A stretch of DNA of 64,000 nt from positions 3,968,001-4,032,000 of the forward strand of contig NZ_CP104307.1 of the NCBI RefSeq assembly GCF_025252405.1, given 5' to 3'. Positions 7,829 to 16,633 of the stretch are shown piece after piece; position 1 is the stretch's first letter, and each line of letters begins with the position of its first letter. The notes below the pieces were generated by a model, which saw only the letters and a list, made by a program, of their open reading frames with translations, made no database searches and was not told the origin of the DNA. The translations under genes were made by a program, and so were the position numbers. Source of the stretch: Flavobacterium sp. TR2 (GTDB lineage: Bacteria > Bacteroidota > Bacteroidia > Flavobacteriales > Flavobacteriaceae).

Positions 7829-10069
7829 TTAGTTTAGACCCCAGTTTTGGTTTGGCTGTGCTCCCATTACAAAATGAAGCACACCGCCTTTCAGCAATTC
7901 TTGGTGAGAAATTGCTGTTTTATTAAATGCTTTTCCGTTTAAAGTAGCCGATTGGATATAGAAATTTTTGTCCGAAACATTTTCTGCTTCGATCACAAAA
8001 GTTTTTCCATTTGGAAGATTTAAAGTCGATTTCTCAAAAATCGGGCTTCCAATTTCATACTCGCCAGAAGCTGGATTCATTGGGTATAATCCCATTGAAC
8101 TGAATACATACCAAGCCGACATTTGGCCGCAGTCTTCGTTGCCGCTTAACCCATTTGCTGTCGTATTATATTGTGTGTCCAGAATATGGCGCACCCAATA
8201 TTGCGTTCTCCAAGGCTGTTTCGCATGATTGAACATATAAGCAATATGATGGCTTGGTTCGTTTCCGTGCGCGTATTGCCCGATCAAACCCGAAATATCT
8301 GCTGAAACGTTGTTTCCTGTAATCTCAGAACTCTCTGTAAATAATTGTTCCAAACGTTTTGTAAAAGCGCCATTTCCTCCGTGAAGCTTAATAAAATCAT
8401 CCACATTATGAGGCACAAACCAACTGTGCTGCCAAGCATTTCCTTCAGTATAATCGGTATGTTCTCTGTGATTGGAGTGTTTTGGGTCGAAAGGCTCATT
8501 CCATGATTTTCCATCTTCTGATTTTCCTCTCATGAAACCAGATTTTGAATCGAATAAATATTCGTAAGCTTTGGAACGTTTGGAGAAAAACTCATAATCA
8601 GCTGTTTTTCCTAAAGCTTTCGCCATTTGAGCTATGCACCAGTCATCATAAGCATATTCTAAAGTAATCGTAACTGATTCGTCTAATAAATTGTACGGAA
8701 TGTAACCGTATTTTTTATAAAAATTTAATCCGCGCTCGTCTTGCATCATAGTTGCTTTCATCGCCTCAAAAGCTTTTTCGGCATCAAAACCTTTTATGCC
8801 TTTTAAATAAGCATCTGCAATAACCGGAATCGAATGATATCCTGTCATGGTGTTGGTTTCATTGGCATATAATGTCCAAACCGGAAGTATTTTTTTAGTT
8901 TCGTAATAGGCCAACATCGAGTTCACCAAATCTGAAACTTTTGTTGGTTCTAATATCGTCAGCAATGGGTTCTCTGCCCTAAACGTATCCCAAAGCGATA
9001 ATGTAGAATAAGCCGTATAATCTTTGGCAGTGATAATTTTATCGTCTTCTCTTCTAAACTGGCCGTTTTTATCGCTGTACGTTACAGGCGCAACTTGCGC
9101 GTGATATAAAGCAGTGTAGAAAATAGTTTTTAGAGAATCTACTGGTGTTTCTACTGTAATTTTGCTTAAAGCTTTGTTCCAATCTGAAGTCGCATCCGAT
9201 TTTGCTTTTTTAAAATTCAGGTTTTCCGCATCTAAATTGTCTTTTGCATTTTCAACGCTTACAGAAGAAAGCGCCACTTTTATGCCCAGTTCTTTAGAAT
9301 TTTTAGAATCGAAGAACAATTGCAAAGCAGTATTTTCACCTTCAGCATTTTGACCAGAAACTACTTTTTTATCTGCTGTGATAATAGATTCTGCAATAGG
9401 TTTAGAAAATTTGGCAACAAAAAACACTTTCTGATTTTTTGCCCAGCCTGTACTATAACGGTAACCGCTAATTGTATGAGCATCTTCAATTTTAATAGAA
9501 GTTTTTACCGCTTTGTCCCAATTGATGGCAAAACCTAAATCGACAACAACAGACTGCGTGTCATTATTATTATAGGTATATTTATGGTAAGCGGTTCTTT
9601 GTGTAGAAGTTAATTCTACATTGATTTTAGGATCTTCAAGAAAAACTTGGTAATAACCCGGTACTGCTTTTTCGTGTACATGATTGTATTTTGATTTATA
9701 CGGAAGGAAATCGCGTGAAGCGGCTTTGGCGGTTAAATCTAATTTTTTGTTTGTCGGCATAAATAAAATATCTGCCAAATCACCGATTCCTGTTCCGCTT
9801 AAGTGTAAATGACTAAATCCAGAAACTATCGAGTCAGAATAATGATAGCCCGAACACCAGTCCCAGCTCGAAACTCCATTATCTGGACTCACCTGCAGCA
9901 TCCCAAACGGAACTGTCGCACCCGGATACGTATGTCCGTGCCCGCCAGTACCTATAAAAGGATCTACATAATTTGCTGCAAAACTTTTGTGATGCGTATT
10001 TTTATCTACATTTATTTTGCAACTTGCAGTTAAAATTACCGTTAAAGAAAGCAGAGTAATTTTCCTCAT
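7829..10069 (-). CDS. GH92 alpha-mannosidase lipoprotein
   Basis: A 746-residue calcium-dependent exo-alpha-mannosidase. The signal peptide ends in a lipobox (LTASC, Cys16), so it is membrane-anchored. GH92 hallmarks run in order: YVDPFIGTGGHGHTYPGA near residue 35, PFGMLQVSPD, SGFSHLHLSGTG, SLWDTFRAENPLL in the middle, GNEPSHHIAYMFNHA, and the active-site segment GNEDCGQMSAWYVFSSMG near residue 650. The length is typical for the family. Bacteroides GH92 enzymes trim alpha-linked mannose from N-glycans or yeast mannan; the glycosylasparaginase and GH20 genes in this cluster favour N-glycans. It is the first gene of the minus-strand operon and faces the kinase gene across a 130-bp divergent spacer. 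Confidence 0.95.
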   Translation of the reverse strand: MRKITLLSLTVILTASCKINVDKNTHHKSFAANYVDPFIGTGGHGHTYPGATVPFGMLQVSPDNGVSSWDWCSGYHYSDSIVSGFSHLHLSGTGIGDLADILFMPTNKKLDLTAKAASRDFLPYKSKYNHVHEKAVPGYYQVFLEDPKINVELTSTQRTAYHKYTYNNNDTQSVVVDLGFAINWDKAVKTSIKIEDAHTISGYRYSTGWAKNQKVFFVAKFSKPIAESIITADKKVVSGQNAEGENTALQLFFDSKNSKELGIKVALSSVSVENAKDNLDAENLNFKKAKSDATSDWNKALSKITVETPVDSLKTIFYTALYHAQVAPVTYSDKNGQFRREDDKIITAKDYTAYSTLSLWDTFRAENPLLTILEPTKVSDLVNSMLAYYETKKILPVWTLYANETNTMTGYHSIPVIADAYLKGIKGFDAEKAFEAMKATMMQDERGLNFYKKYGYIPYNLLDESVTITLEYAYDDWCIAQMAKALGKTADYEFFSKRSKAYEYLFDSKSGFMRGKSEDGKSWNEPFDPKHSNHREHTDYTEGNAWQHSWFVPHNVDDFIKLHGGNGAFTKRLEQLFTESSEITGNNVSADISGLIGQYAHGNEPSHHIAYMFNHAKQPWRTQYWVRHILDTQYNTTANGLSGNEDCGQMSAWYVFSSMGLYPMNPASGEYEIGSPIFEKSTLNLPNGKTFVIEAENVSDKNFYIQSATLNGKAFNKTAISHQELLKGGVLHFVMGAQPNQNWGLN

Positions 10070-10199
10070 ATCAAAACAATATTAATTTAACTTTAAATTT
10101 AGATAAATTCAACTTTTACCAAAATATTTTTAGACGGACGACATTTAAACAGCTCTAAACATCAAAAAATAGTAACAAACGACATTTTTTTCTCCGATT

Positions 10200-11258
10200 A
10201 TGATTTTCAACTCCAACAAACCTTATAGTTTACCTATACGCTATCATGTTTACTTTTGGCTGACGTATTTTGTGTTTAATACATTTCGATGGGGAAGCTA
10301 TTTTAACGATTATGTTTATTCTTTAAAAACCACCCTACTTGGGTTCCCAATTCATATGGCATTATGCTATCTGAATATTTTGGTTTTGATGCCGCATTTG
10401 GTTTACAAGAAAAAATACTTCCTATATATAGTAAGCGTATTGTCGGCAATTTTTGTGATGGTTGTCTTAAAGTTTAACCTCACGTACTTGCTCATTACGC
10501 ACAACGTATGGCCTGAAGGTCCGCAAACGATCAACACCCTAACCCTAAATTATACCATAGATATGATGATGGGAGAATTGTATGTCATGACGTTTGTAAC
10601 TGCAATTAAAATAACATTGGATTTTTTAAAAGAGCAAAGACGTGTAACCGATCTGGAAAAATCACAGCTAGAAACCGAATTATTGTTTTTGAAGTCGCAG
10701 ATTTCTCCGCACTTTTTCTTCAATACTTTAAATAACATCTATTCTCTTTCGGTAGAAAAATCAAATAAAACGCCTAAAATCGTTTTGAAGCTTTCTGAAC
10801 TGATGCGCTATATGCTTTATGAAACAAAGGGCAAAAAGCAGACTTTGGAAAACGAGATCATGTGCATTCAGAATTATCTGGATTTGGAAAGAATAAGAAA
10901 CGGCGAGCGTCTGGAAGTTGATATGTCTATTTCTGGCGATATACACGACAAAGAAATTTCACCCGTTTTACTTTTGACTTTCGTCGAAAATGCCTTCAAA
11001 CACGGTGTAAACAAAAACACAGGAAATGTTCTCATTGATATCAGGTTTAAAGTAAAAGGCGACTATTTACATTTCACGATTTCAAACCCTATGCCCGAAT
11101 TTACCGTACATAAAGATAATTTTAACAAGGCAAGTGGCATAGGTATCGAAAATGTAAAAAAAAGACTGGAATTAGGATATAATAAAAATGACTATAAGCT
11201 TTCATTTAAAAATAAAAAGAATATTTTTGTCGTTAAACTAGTTATAAAAGTCACATAG
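10200..11258 (+). CDS. LytS/YehU-type sensor histidine kinase
   Basis: A 352-residue inner-membrane kinase. The N-terminal 150 residues hold four hydrophobic helices, with no separate sensor domain visible. A short helical linker leads to the His_kinase domain, with the phosphoacceptor in QISPHFFFNTLNNIYSL (His171). The ATP-binding domain follows, with PVLLLTFVENAFKHG (N box) and GIGIENVKKRLELGY (G box). It is followed 69 bp later by a LytTR response regulator, its probable partner, and is divergent from the GH92 gene, so control of the N-glycan operon is a natural guess. There is no strong ribosome-binding site, as is usual in this phylum. Confidence 0.92.
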   Translation: MIFNSNKPYSLPIRYHVYFWLTYFVFNTFRWGSYFNDYVYSLKTTLLGFPIHMALCYLNILVLMPHLVYKKKYFLYIVSVLSAIFVMVVLKFNLTYLLITHNVWPEGPQTINTLTLNYTIDMMMGELYVMTFVTAIKITLDFLKEQRRVTDLEKSQLETELLFLKSQISPHFFFNTLNNIYSLSVEKSNKTPKIVLKLSELMRYMLYETKGKKQTLENEIMCIQNYLDLERIRNGERLEVDMSISGDIHDKEISPVLLLTFVENAFKHGVNKNTGNVLIDIRFKVKGDYLHFTISNPMPEFTVHKDNFNKASGIGIENVKKRLELGYNKNDYKLSFKNKKNIFVVKLVIKVT

Positions 11259-11327
11259 CCTCGCTTTTAGCTATTTCGAAAACAATACCTACAAAAACCT
11301 GTATCGGCCTAAAAATAATATTTAGAA

Positions 11328-12041
11328 ATGAAAATAAAGTGTTTAATTATCGATGATGAGCCATTGGCAATAAACGTTATTAAAAGTTATATTGAACAGA
11401 TTGAAGATTTAGAACTGGTAAACACCTTTAGTAATTCTATTGAAGGATTAAATTTCTTAAAAAACAATGCCATTGATGTAATTTTTCTGGACATAAATAT
11501 GCCTGTTTTAGACGGTATAAATTTTATTAAAAGTTTAGAAAATCCTCCTTTGCTTATTATTACAAGTGCATACGACCAATTTGCAATTGAAACCTACGAG
11601 CTTGATGTCTTGGACTATCTGGTAAAGCCAATTGAATTTCCGCGTTTGATGAAAGCTGTCAACAAAATCAACAAACGACTCAATAATACAACCAAACTCC
11701 CGCAGGAAAACAGCAAAGAAAACCCTTTTATCTTCGTTAAAATCGATAAGAAAAAAATGAAGAAGATTTTCCTGAACGAAATATTAGTCATCGAAAGTTT
11801 AAAAGATTATCTAAAAATAAGCACTACTTCCGGTAAATTTATCATCCACAGCACTTTATCTGATTTTACAAGCTTGCTTCCTGAAAGAGATTTTATAAGA
11901 ATACACCGATCCTACACGATCGCTATTGACAAAATTGACGCAGTAGAAGGAAATAGCATTGAAATTGAAGGACTTAGATACGTTATTGGAAGATCTTACA
12001 TCGACGAAGTAAAACAGAAAATCTTGAATTCTTCTATTTAG
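11328..12041 (+). CDS. LytTR-family response regulator
   Basis: A 237-residue regulator. Residues 1-120 form a receiver domain with the acidic pair in IIDDEP, the phosphorylated Asp55 in FLDINMP, and VKPIEFPRL carrying the conserved Lys. Residues 140-235 form a LytTR DNA-binding domain, with ILVIESLKDYLKI and FIRIHRSYTIAIDKID as characteristic strands. It is paired with the preceding kinase. The last 12 codons and stop are copied, with only synonymous changes, 201 bp downstream within a repeat block. Confidence 0.93.
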   Translation: MKIKCLIIDDEPLAINVIKSYIEQIEDLELVNTFSNSIEGLNFLKNNAIDVIFLDINMPVLDGINFIKSLENPPLLIITSAYDQFAIETYELDVLDYLVKPIEFPRLMKAVNKINKRLNNTTKLPQENSKENPFIFVKIDKKKMKKIFLNEILVIESLKDYLKISTTSGKFIIHSTLSDFTSLLPERDFIRIHRSYTIAIDKIDAVEGNSIEIEGLRYVIGRSYIDEVKQKILNSSI

Positions 12042-12465
12042 GTTTTACCGCAAAGACACAAAGAATGCGCAAAGTTCGCAAAGTTTATATACAAAACTTT
12101 GCGAACTTTTTTATTCTCAATTTTCAAACAACTTAGAAATAAGCCTTAGCGACCTTTGCGTAAATCTTTGCGTACTTTGCGGTAAAAAAAGCTTTGCAGT
12201 AAAGATGAAGTAAAACAAAAAATTCTCAATTCTTCTATTTAGGTTTTACCGCAAAGGCACAAAGAATGCGCAAAGTTCGCAAAGTTTATATACAAAGCGC
12301 ACAGATTTTTTTTCGCAAAGTTCGCAAAGTTTATATACAAAGCTTTGCGAACTTTTTTATTCTCAATTTTCAAACAACTTAGAAATAAGCCTTAGCGACC
12401 TTTGCGTAAAACTTAGCGCACTTTGCGGTAAAAAAAAACTTTGCGGTAAAAAAAATTGCAATAAA
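12003..12465 (+). repeat. Tandem duplication of the LytTR gene tail plus spacer repeats
   Basis: The segment starting at 12003 (last 12 codons, stop, then a GTTTTACCGCAAAG repeat, an AAAGTTCGCAAAG block and its inverted partner CTTTGCGAACTTT, ending near TTTGCGGTAAAAAAA) occurs again from 12204. The second tail at 12204-12242 still reads Asp-Glu-Val-Lys-Gln-Lys-Ile-Leu-Asn-Ser-Ser-Ile-stop, but with different codons (GAC/GAT, CAG/CAA, ATC/ATT, TTG/CTC). Copy 2 also holds an extra 40-50 bp internal doubling. The AAAGTTCGCAAAG motifs recur at 18090-18345 and 54596-54633. No other coding potential is seen in the spacer before 12571. Confidence 0.85.
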
Positions 12466-12500
12466 AAAAACGAAAATGCGGCCAACCACGACCGCATTTC
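12466..12500 (-). terminator. Rho-independent terminator of the nagB-like gene
   Basis: Read on the minus strand, an inverted repeat AAATGCGG / CCGCATTT (12474-12499, 10-base loop) is followed by a run of T residues. It lies 70 bp past the stop codon of the gene ending at 12571. Confidence 0.7.
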
Positions 12501-12570
12501 CTCTCAATTATAGGTAACTAACCAAAATAAACCATGAAATAGTCTATTATTTTTATTGCTGCAAAAGCAC

Positions 12571-14484
12571 TTAGAAATGATAACGTTTAAACGCCTCAAT
12601 AGCCGAATAATCTGCTAACCCTAAGCTGTGGTATTTCTCTGCAGTCAATCTGTTTCTGTCTTCAACCCGCACCCAAAACTCTCTGCTGTCATCACCTTGA
12701 AACATAACCCCATCTTTTTGAGATTGGTGATAAAAAATAGCGTGTCGTTTCTTTAAAACCTGGTCAGGGCTCATTGGCACTGCCATATCAATTTGGTACG
12801 ATTCCCATTCATGCCAAGCCCCCCTGTAAAGCCAAACCCAGCAGTCATTCATAAAGCTTTCCTGTTTTAATCTTTTCAAAGCTTCAAACAAACTGTCCAA
12901 GCAAACTTTATGAGTGCCATGCGGATCTGCCAAATCTCCAGCGGCATAAATTTGATGCGGTTTTATTCTTTCAATAATATCACACATAATATCGATATCT
13001 GCATCCGAAAGATTATTTTTTTTGACTGTTCCCGTTTCGTAAAACGGAAGATCTAAAAAATGAACATTAGCATCTGGCAAGCCTAAATAGCGTGTTGCTC
13101 CAAAAGATTCGCTTCTTCTAATAAATCCTTTTAACTTTCTTACTTCTAATGAATCAATTTCATTTCCAGTTCTATTCTGAAGAAATTCGATTATTTTATC
13201 AGACATTCTAGAATCTGGATGCAAAGCTTTAGAAATCTCAGCAAACTTCAACGCTTCATCATTAGAAACGGCAATATTTCCTGATGTCTGATACGCCACA
13301 TGAACCTCGTGTCCCTGTTCTATCAAACGGTCAAAAGTTCCTCCCATCGAAATCACATCATCATCTGGATGCGGGCTGAAAATGATAATTCTTTTCTTCT
13401 CCGGCGTGGAACGCTCCGGTCTGTATGTATCATCTGCATTGGGTTTTCCGCCCGGCCATCCGGTGATGGTTTGCTGCATTTTATTAAACATTTTAATGTT
13501 CAAATCGTATGCAGTTCCTTCCTCAGTCAAAAGACTTGACATTCCGTTGTCATTATAATCTTTATCTGTCAGTTTTAGGAAGGCTTTCTTAGTCAGTTCG
13601 CTTAACCAAGCAACCGCTTTTAATTTTAAATCGTCCGTCCAAACACAAGACTTTACTAGCCAAGGCGTTTTTACTCTTGTCAATTCAGACGACGCTTCTG
13701 TATCCAGAACAAATGTTGTGTTGTTATGCTCTTGCAAATACGTAGCGGGCACGTGCGAAGAAATTTCTCCTTCGATTGTCTTTTTTATAATTCCAGCTTT
13801 ACTAATTCCCCATCCTAGCAAAACAATTCTTTTTGCGTTTCTAACGGTTCCAATTCCCATAGTAATGGCTTTTCTAGGAACATTATCAATTCCTAAAAAA
13901 GAAGAAGCCGCGTCGACTCTCGTAATATGATCTAACGTAATGCTTCTGGTACCTGAGTTTACGTGAGAACCAGGCTCATTAAACCCGATATGTCCCGTTC
14001 TTCCTATCCCTAAAAGCTGAAAATCTAGTCCTCCATAAGAGATAATTTTCATTTCGTAATCAATGCAATATTGCTGCAATTCCTCGGCACTCACCTGCCC
14101 GTCTGGAATATTGATGTTTTCTGGATGAATATCTACATGATCGAATAAATGCTCATGCATAAAATGATAGTAACTCTGAATGTCATTTTTATCCATTGGA
14201 TAATACTCGTCCAAATTGAAGGTAACAACCTTAGCAAAACTAAGCCCTTCCTCTTTGTGCATTCTCACAAGTTCTTCGTAAACTTTGATCGGAGAAGATC
14301 CTGTGGCCAAACCTAAAACGCAAGGCTCATTCAGCTCATTTTTTCTCTGAATTAAATTGGCAATTTCACGAGCGACCAATAAAGAAGCCTCTTGCGACGA
14401 TTCGAAAATAACATTATGAATTTTCTCAAAACGTGTCTCCTCAAATTTACCTGCTTCTCTAAAACCTATGTCTTCTTTGATCAT
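12571..14484 (-). CDS. nagB: Glucosamine-6-phosphate deaminase fused to a PIG-L deacetylase-like domain
   Basis: A 637-residue cytoplasmic two-domain protein. Residues 20-265 match NagB, which converts GlcN-6-P to fructose 6-phosphate and ammonia: FNLDEYYP with the catalytic Asp-Glu, and the phosphate loop GIGRTGHIGFNEPGS. Residues about 365-600 form a LmbE/PIG-L fold with the zinc motif SPHPDDDVI and the late DPHGTHK segment. This long form is common in Bacteroidota (the BT_0258-like protein of B. thetaiotaomicron). What the second domain does is not established; deacetylation of GlcNAc-6-P would be a logical partner reaction. It can take GlcNAc from both the N-glycan locus and the chitinase locus. 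Confidence 0.92.
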   Translation of the reverse strand: MIKEDIGFREAGKFEETRFEKIHNVIFESSQEASLLVAREIANLIQRKNELNEPCVLGLATGSSPIKVYEELVRMHKEEGLSFAKVVTFNLDEYYPMDKNDIQSYYHFMHEHLFDHVDIHPENINIPDGQVSAEELQQYCIDYEMKIISYGGLDFQLLGIGRTGHIGFNEPGSHVNSGTRSITLDHITRVDAASSFLGIDNVPRKAITMGIGTVRNAKRIVLLGWGISKAGIIKKTIEGEISSHVPATYLQEHNNTTFVLDTEASSELTRVKTPWLVKSCVWTDDLKLKAVAWLSELTKKAFLKLTDKDYNDNGMSSLLTEEGTAYDLNIKMFNKMQQTITGWPGGKPNADDTYRPERSTPEKKRIIIFSPHPDDDVISMGGTFDRLIEQGHEVHVAYQTSGNIAVSNDEALKFAEISKALHPDSRMSDKIIEFLQNRTGNEIDSLEVRKLKGFIRRSESFGATRYLGLPDANVHFLDLPFYETGTVKKNNLSDADIDIMCDIIERIKPHQIYAAGDLADPHGTHKVCLDSLFEALKRLKQESFMNDCWVWLYRGAWHEWESYQIDMAVPMSPDQVLKKRHAIFYHQSQKDGVMFQGDDSREFWVRVEDRNRLTAEKYHSLGLADYSAIEAFKRYHF

Positions 14485-15312
14485 TCTGCTCTTGCTGTTT
14501 TAATTAATGCAAGATAAAAGTAGAATTCTCCTATCCGTTCACAGTAAAAATTCGACTAATAGCGGCTAAGCTTCGGCAAAAGACAAAATAAGAATGAAAT
14601 AGCACGTGGATAAAACAGATTCGCTTTGCGAAAACACAGATAACAACGGATTCTATTTAAATTTGACTGCAGATTGCATCTGATATTCCGTAGAAATATC
14701 TCGTCTGTAAAAAAAAATATTGTTTCGCATTGCGTTCTGTAGGAACGCCTGATTTCATAGAAATGGAACCCCGTTTTATTAATCAAACGTTCCTACGGAA
14801 CGTATAATCGTAACACAAATTTGATTCTGCCAACGAAACATTCCTACGGAATGAATTGTTACTTGAAACCTACATTTTATTCCACAACACCAATTTCAGC
14901 AATCGAAACGGTTTGTGCTTTTCCAACAGCAGCTGTAGCGACAAATTTCAAAAATCTTGCTTTGCCATTACCAACCAAACGTTCCTACGGAACGAAAAAA
15001 ACGATTCTTAATTAAAGTTCTACCGATGAGATGTTCCTAGCGGAACATATTTTCTCTTGCTCGTGCAAATTTTAAAAATGTATACATTTTATTTGCCTTT
15101 TAAAAGGTAAAAGAATATTAATTTAAGGCTAAAAAATGTTCTGCTAGGAACATCTCATCGGTAAAAAAGACTTCGCACCATAAGGACGTCTGATCGGTAA
15201 ACCAAATCGCCCGCAACATCCAAAAAAAATCATTCAAAACAAAAAAATGTTCCGCTAGGAACATCTCATCGGTAAAAAAGGCTTCGCACCATAAGGACGT
15301 TTGATAGATTTA
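14485..15312. repeat. 828-bp non-coding mosaic of short palindromes
   Basis: No convincing gene. Three quasi-palindromes of the form CGTTCCTACGGAACG stand at 14787-14803, 14839-14853 and 14980-14994, each preceded by a CAAAC or GAAAC. A second family, TGTTCCGCTAGGAACATCTC followed by ATCGGTAAAAAA and a CTTCGCACCATAAGGACG tail, occurs at about 15136-15196 and again at 15247-15305; its core is present in inverted form at 15024-15050. Between the inverted copies lie two perfect palindromes, AAAATGTATACATTTT (15075-15090) and CCTTTTAAAAGG (15096-15107). Open frames of 60-76 codons in this stretch consist of repeat sequence and have no recognisable product. Confidence 0.75.
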
Positions 15313-15786
15313 TTAAATTTCCCTCAAAATCAAATCGGCTGCAACATCTATTGCCTGATCGATAATTGCTTCTGGAGTTCCTTTAAATTCAAAACGTTTG
15401 GCAATTTCCTTTTCGCCAAAAATAATGTGCATGAAAATAGTCCCAACAGGTTTCGACTCGCTTTCACTTCCGCCTGGTGTCGTTAATCCTGTTAAACCCA
15501 CACAAATATCTGAATTAATATAGCGGGAAAAATTCTGCGCCATAAGCTTCGTAACCTCTGCAGATTCGGCACTATATTGTTCAATAGTTCCCCAAGGAAT
15601 GTGCAATAAATCTTCTTTCATTGAAGAATGATAACAGACGATTCCTCCTATAAGTATTCTTCCAGAATTAATCACTGTCGAAAACTCATAACACATTTTC
15701 CCCGCAGAAGCGCTTTCTGCAAATGATATTGTTAAATTTTTTTCTATTAAAGCCTTACAGCAAGCGGTTATTTTTTCTGATGCCAT
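15313..15786 (-). CDS. pncC: CinA C-terminal family protein (PncC-like nicotinamide-nucleotide amidohydrolase)
   Basis: A 157-residue protein spanning the stand-alone CinA C-terminal domain. PncC deamidates NMN to nicotinate mononucleotide in pyridine-nucleotide recycling. Family landmarks are AESASAGKM (usually AESCTGG), GGIVCYHSSMKEDLL, the central VGLTGLTTPGGSE (usually VTGIAGPGG), and KPVGTIFMHI. The first motif deviates from the canonical form: Cys-Thr-Gly-Gly is replaced by Ala-Ser-Ala-Gly, so activity should not be taken for granted. It stands alone on the minus strand with a promoter-like box at 15823-15830. The 3' end abuts the palindrome mosaic. Confidence 0.82.
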   Translation of the reverse strand: MASEKITACCKALIEKNLTISFAESASAGKMCYEFSTVINSGRILIGGIVCYHSSMKEDLLHIPWGTIEQYSAESAEVTKLMAQNFSRYINSDICVGLTGLTTPGGSESESKPVGTIFMHIIFGEKEIAKRFEFKGTPEAIIDQAIDVAADLILREI

Positions 15787-16109
15787 ATTGATTCTAATTT
15801 GATTTAAACATAATTTTCATTTCAAATGTAAAATGTTGCGATATCATAAACTTATATAATTTCTTACAACATTTACATTATAAGTAACTGTTAATTATGC
15901 AACTATCATTTATTTTTTTATAAGAACATCCGTGTATTAAGGTGCTAAATTTGTAAATATAGCTTTTAAAGTCAACTAATATAATCCGATAAATAATGTA
16001 AAAGCCAATAAAAGCTATAGTAAGACAATTACAGGCAACTGTAAAGATTTGGCAGGTCTTCTTTATGAAGATTCAATTTTGAAAAAAATAACAATCAAAA
16101 AGCACTATT
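15787..16109. other. Divergent intergenic region with TAnnTTTG-type boxes
   Basis: A 323-bp AT-rich spacer between divergent genes. On the minus strand 15823-15830 reads TACATTTG, a perfect match to the Bacteroidota -7 element, about 37 bp from the PncC start. On the plus strand 15946-15953 reads TAAATTTG, about 155 bp from the acidic-protein gene. Neither has a clear -33 TTTG at 17-23 bp, so both are tentative. No repeats of the families seen elsewhere are present, which makes this spacer unusual in the window. Confidence 0.4.
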
Positions 16110-16598
16110 ATGGAAAAGCAGCACAACCATGATTATGGTCAATTTGATCCTGATTATATCGAACAAAATACTCTTGTTGACGGTACTTATTCTAATGAAG
16201 ATGAGTTTAAACAAGTTTTGAAAAAACATGACAATCGCGAATTTGGCGAAAGCGATCCTGATTATCATGAACAAAATACGCTGATTGACAATGACAATTA
16301 TGCACGTGATGAAGATCCGTACCAATATCAAGAAGAGTTTATTGAAGATCCTTCTCATCCAAAAGGAGATTTTGAACCTAATACCAATATTCGTTCAGAA
16401 AATATTCCGAATCAAGAAAGAATTGTCAATGAAGATGATGCCGTTACAAACGATGACACTCAAGATGATTTAAATGATGAATATGATCCTGATTTAGACT
16501 ATCAAAACGATCGTAAAAAAAATGATGATCTAGATCAGGATGAAGAATTGGATGATTTTGACGCAGAACATTATCCCGAAAACCATCCTAGAGAATAA
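16110..16598 (+). CDS. Very acidic, probably disordered protein with an internal repeat
   Basis: A 162-residue protein of unknown function with no signal peptide or hydrophobic segment. Asp and Glu dominate, with many Asn and Tyr. A motif is repeated: QFDPDYIEQNTLVD near residue 10 and ESDPDYHEQNTLID near residue 48, followed by degenerate copies such as DEYDPDLDYQND. The composition suggests an intrinsically disordered, possibly cation-binding or stress-related protein. It is followed by two small genes on the same strand with 35-45 bp gaps, probably one transcript ending at the terminator at 17366. I do not recognise the family. The start is the only ATG that gives the full first repeat. 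Confidence 0.75.
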   Translation: MEKQHNHDYGQFDPDYIEQNTLVDGTYSNEDEFKQVLKKHDNREFGESDPDYHEQNTLIDNDNYARDEDPYQYQEEFIEDPSHPKGDFEPNTNIRSENIPNQERIVNEDDAVTNDDTQDDLNDEYDPDLDYQNDRKKNDDLDQDEELDDFDAEHYPENHPRE

Positions 16599-16633
16599 CA
16601 AAATTAATCGTAAATTGTAATGCATTAACTCAT

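Noticed and set aside
12204..12242. Second copy of the LytTR tail as a possible small gene
   Set aside because: It has no start codon and only 12 codons; it is a duplicated fragment.
14821..15015. A 64-codon plus-strand open frame in the palindrome mosaic, and a 76-codon minus-strand one at 14556-14786
   Set aside because: Both are made of repeat sequence, have no family resemblance or start context, and their codons do not resemble those of neighbours.
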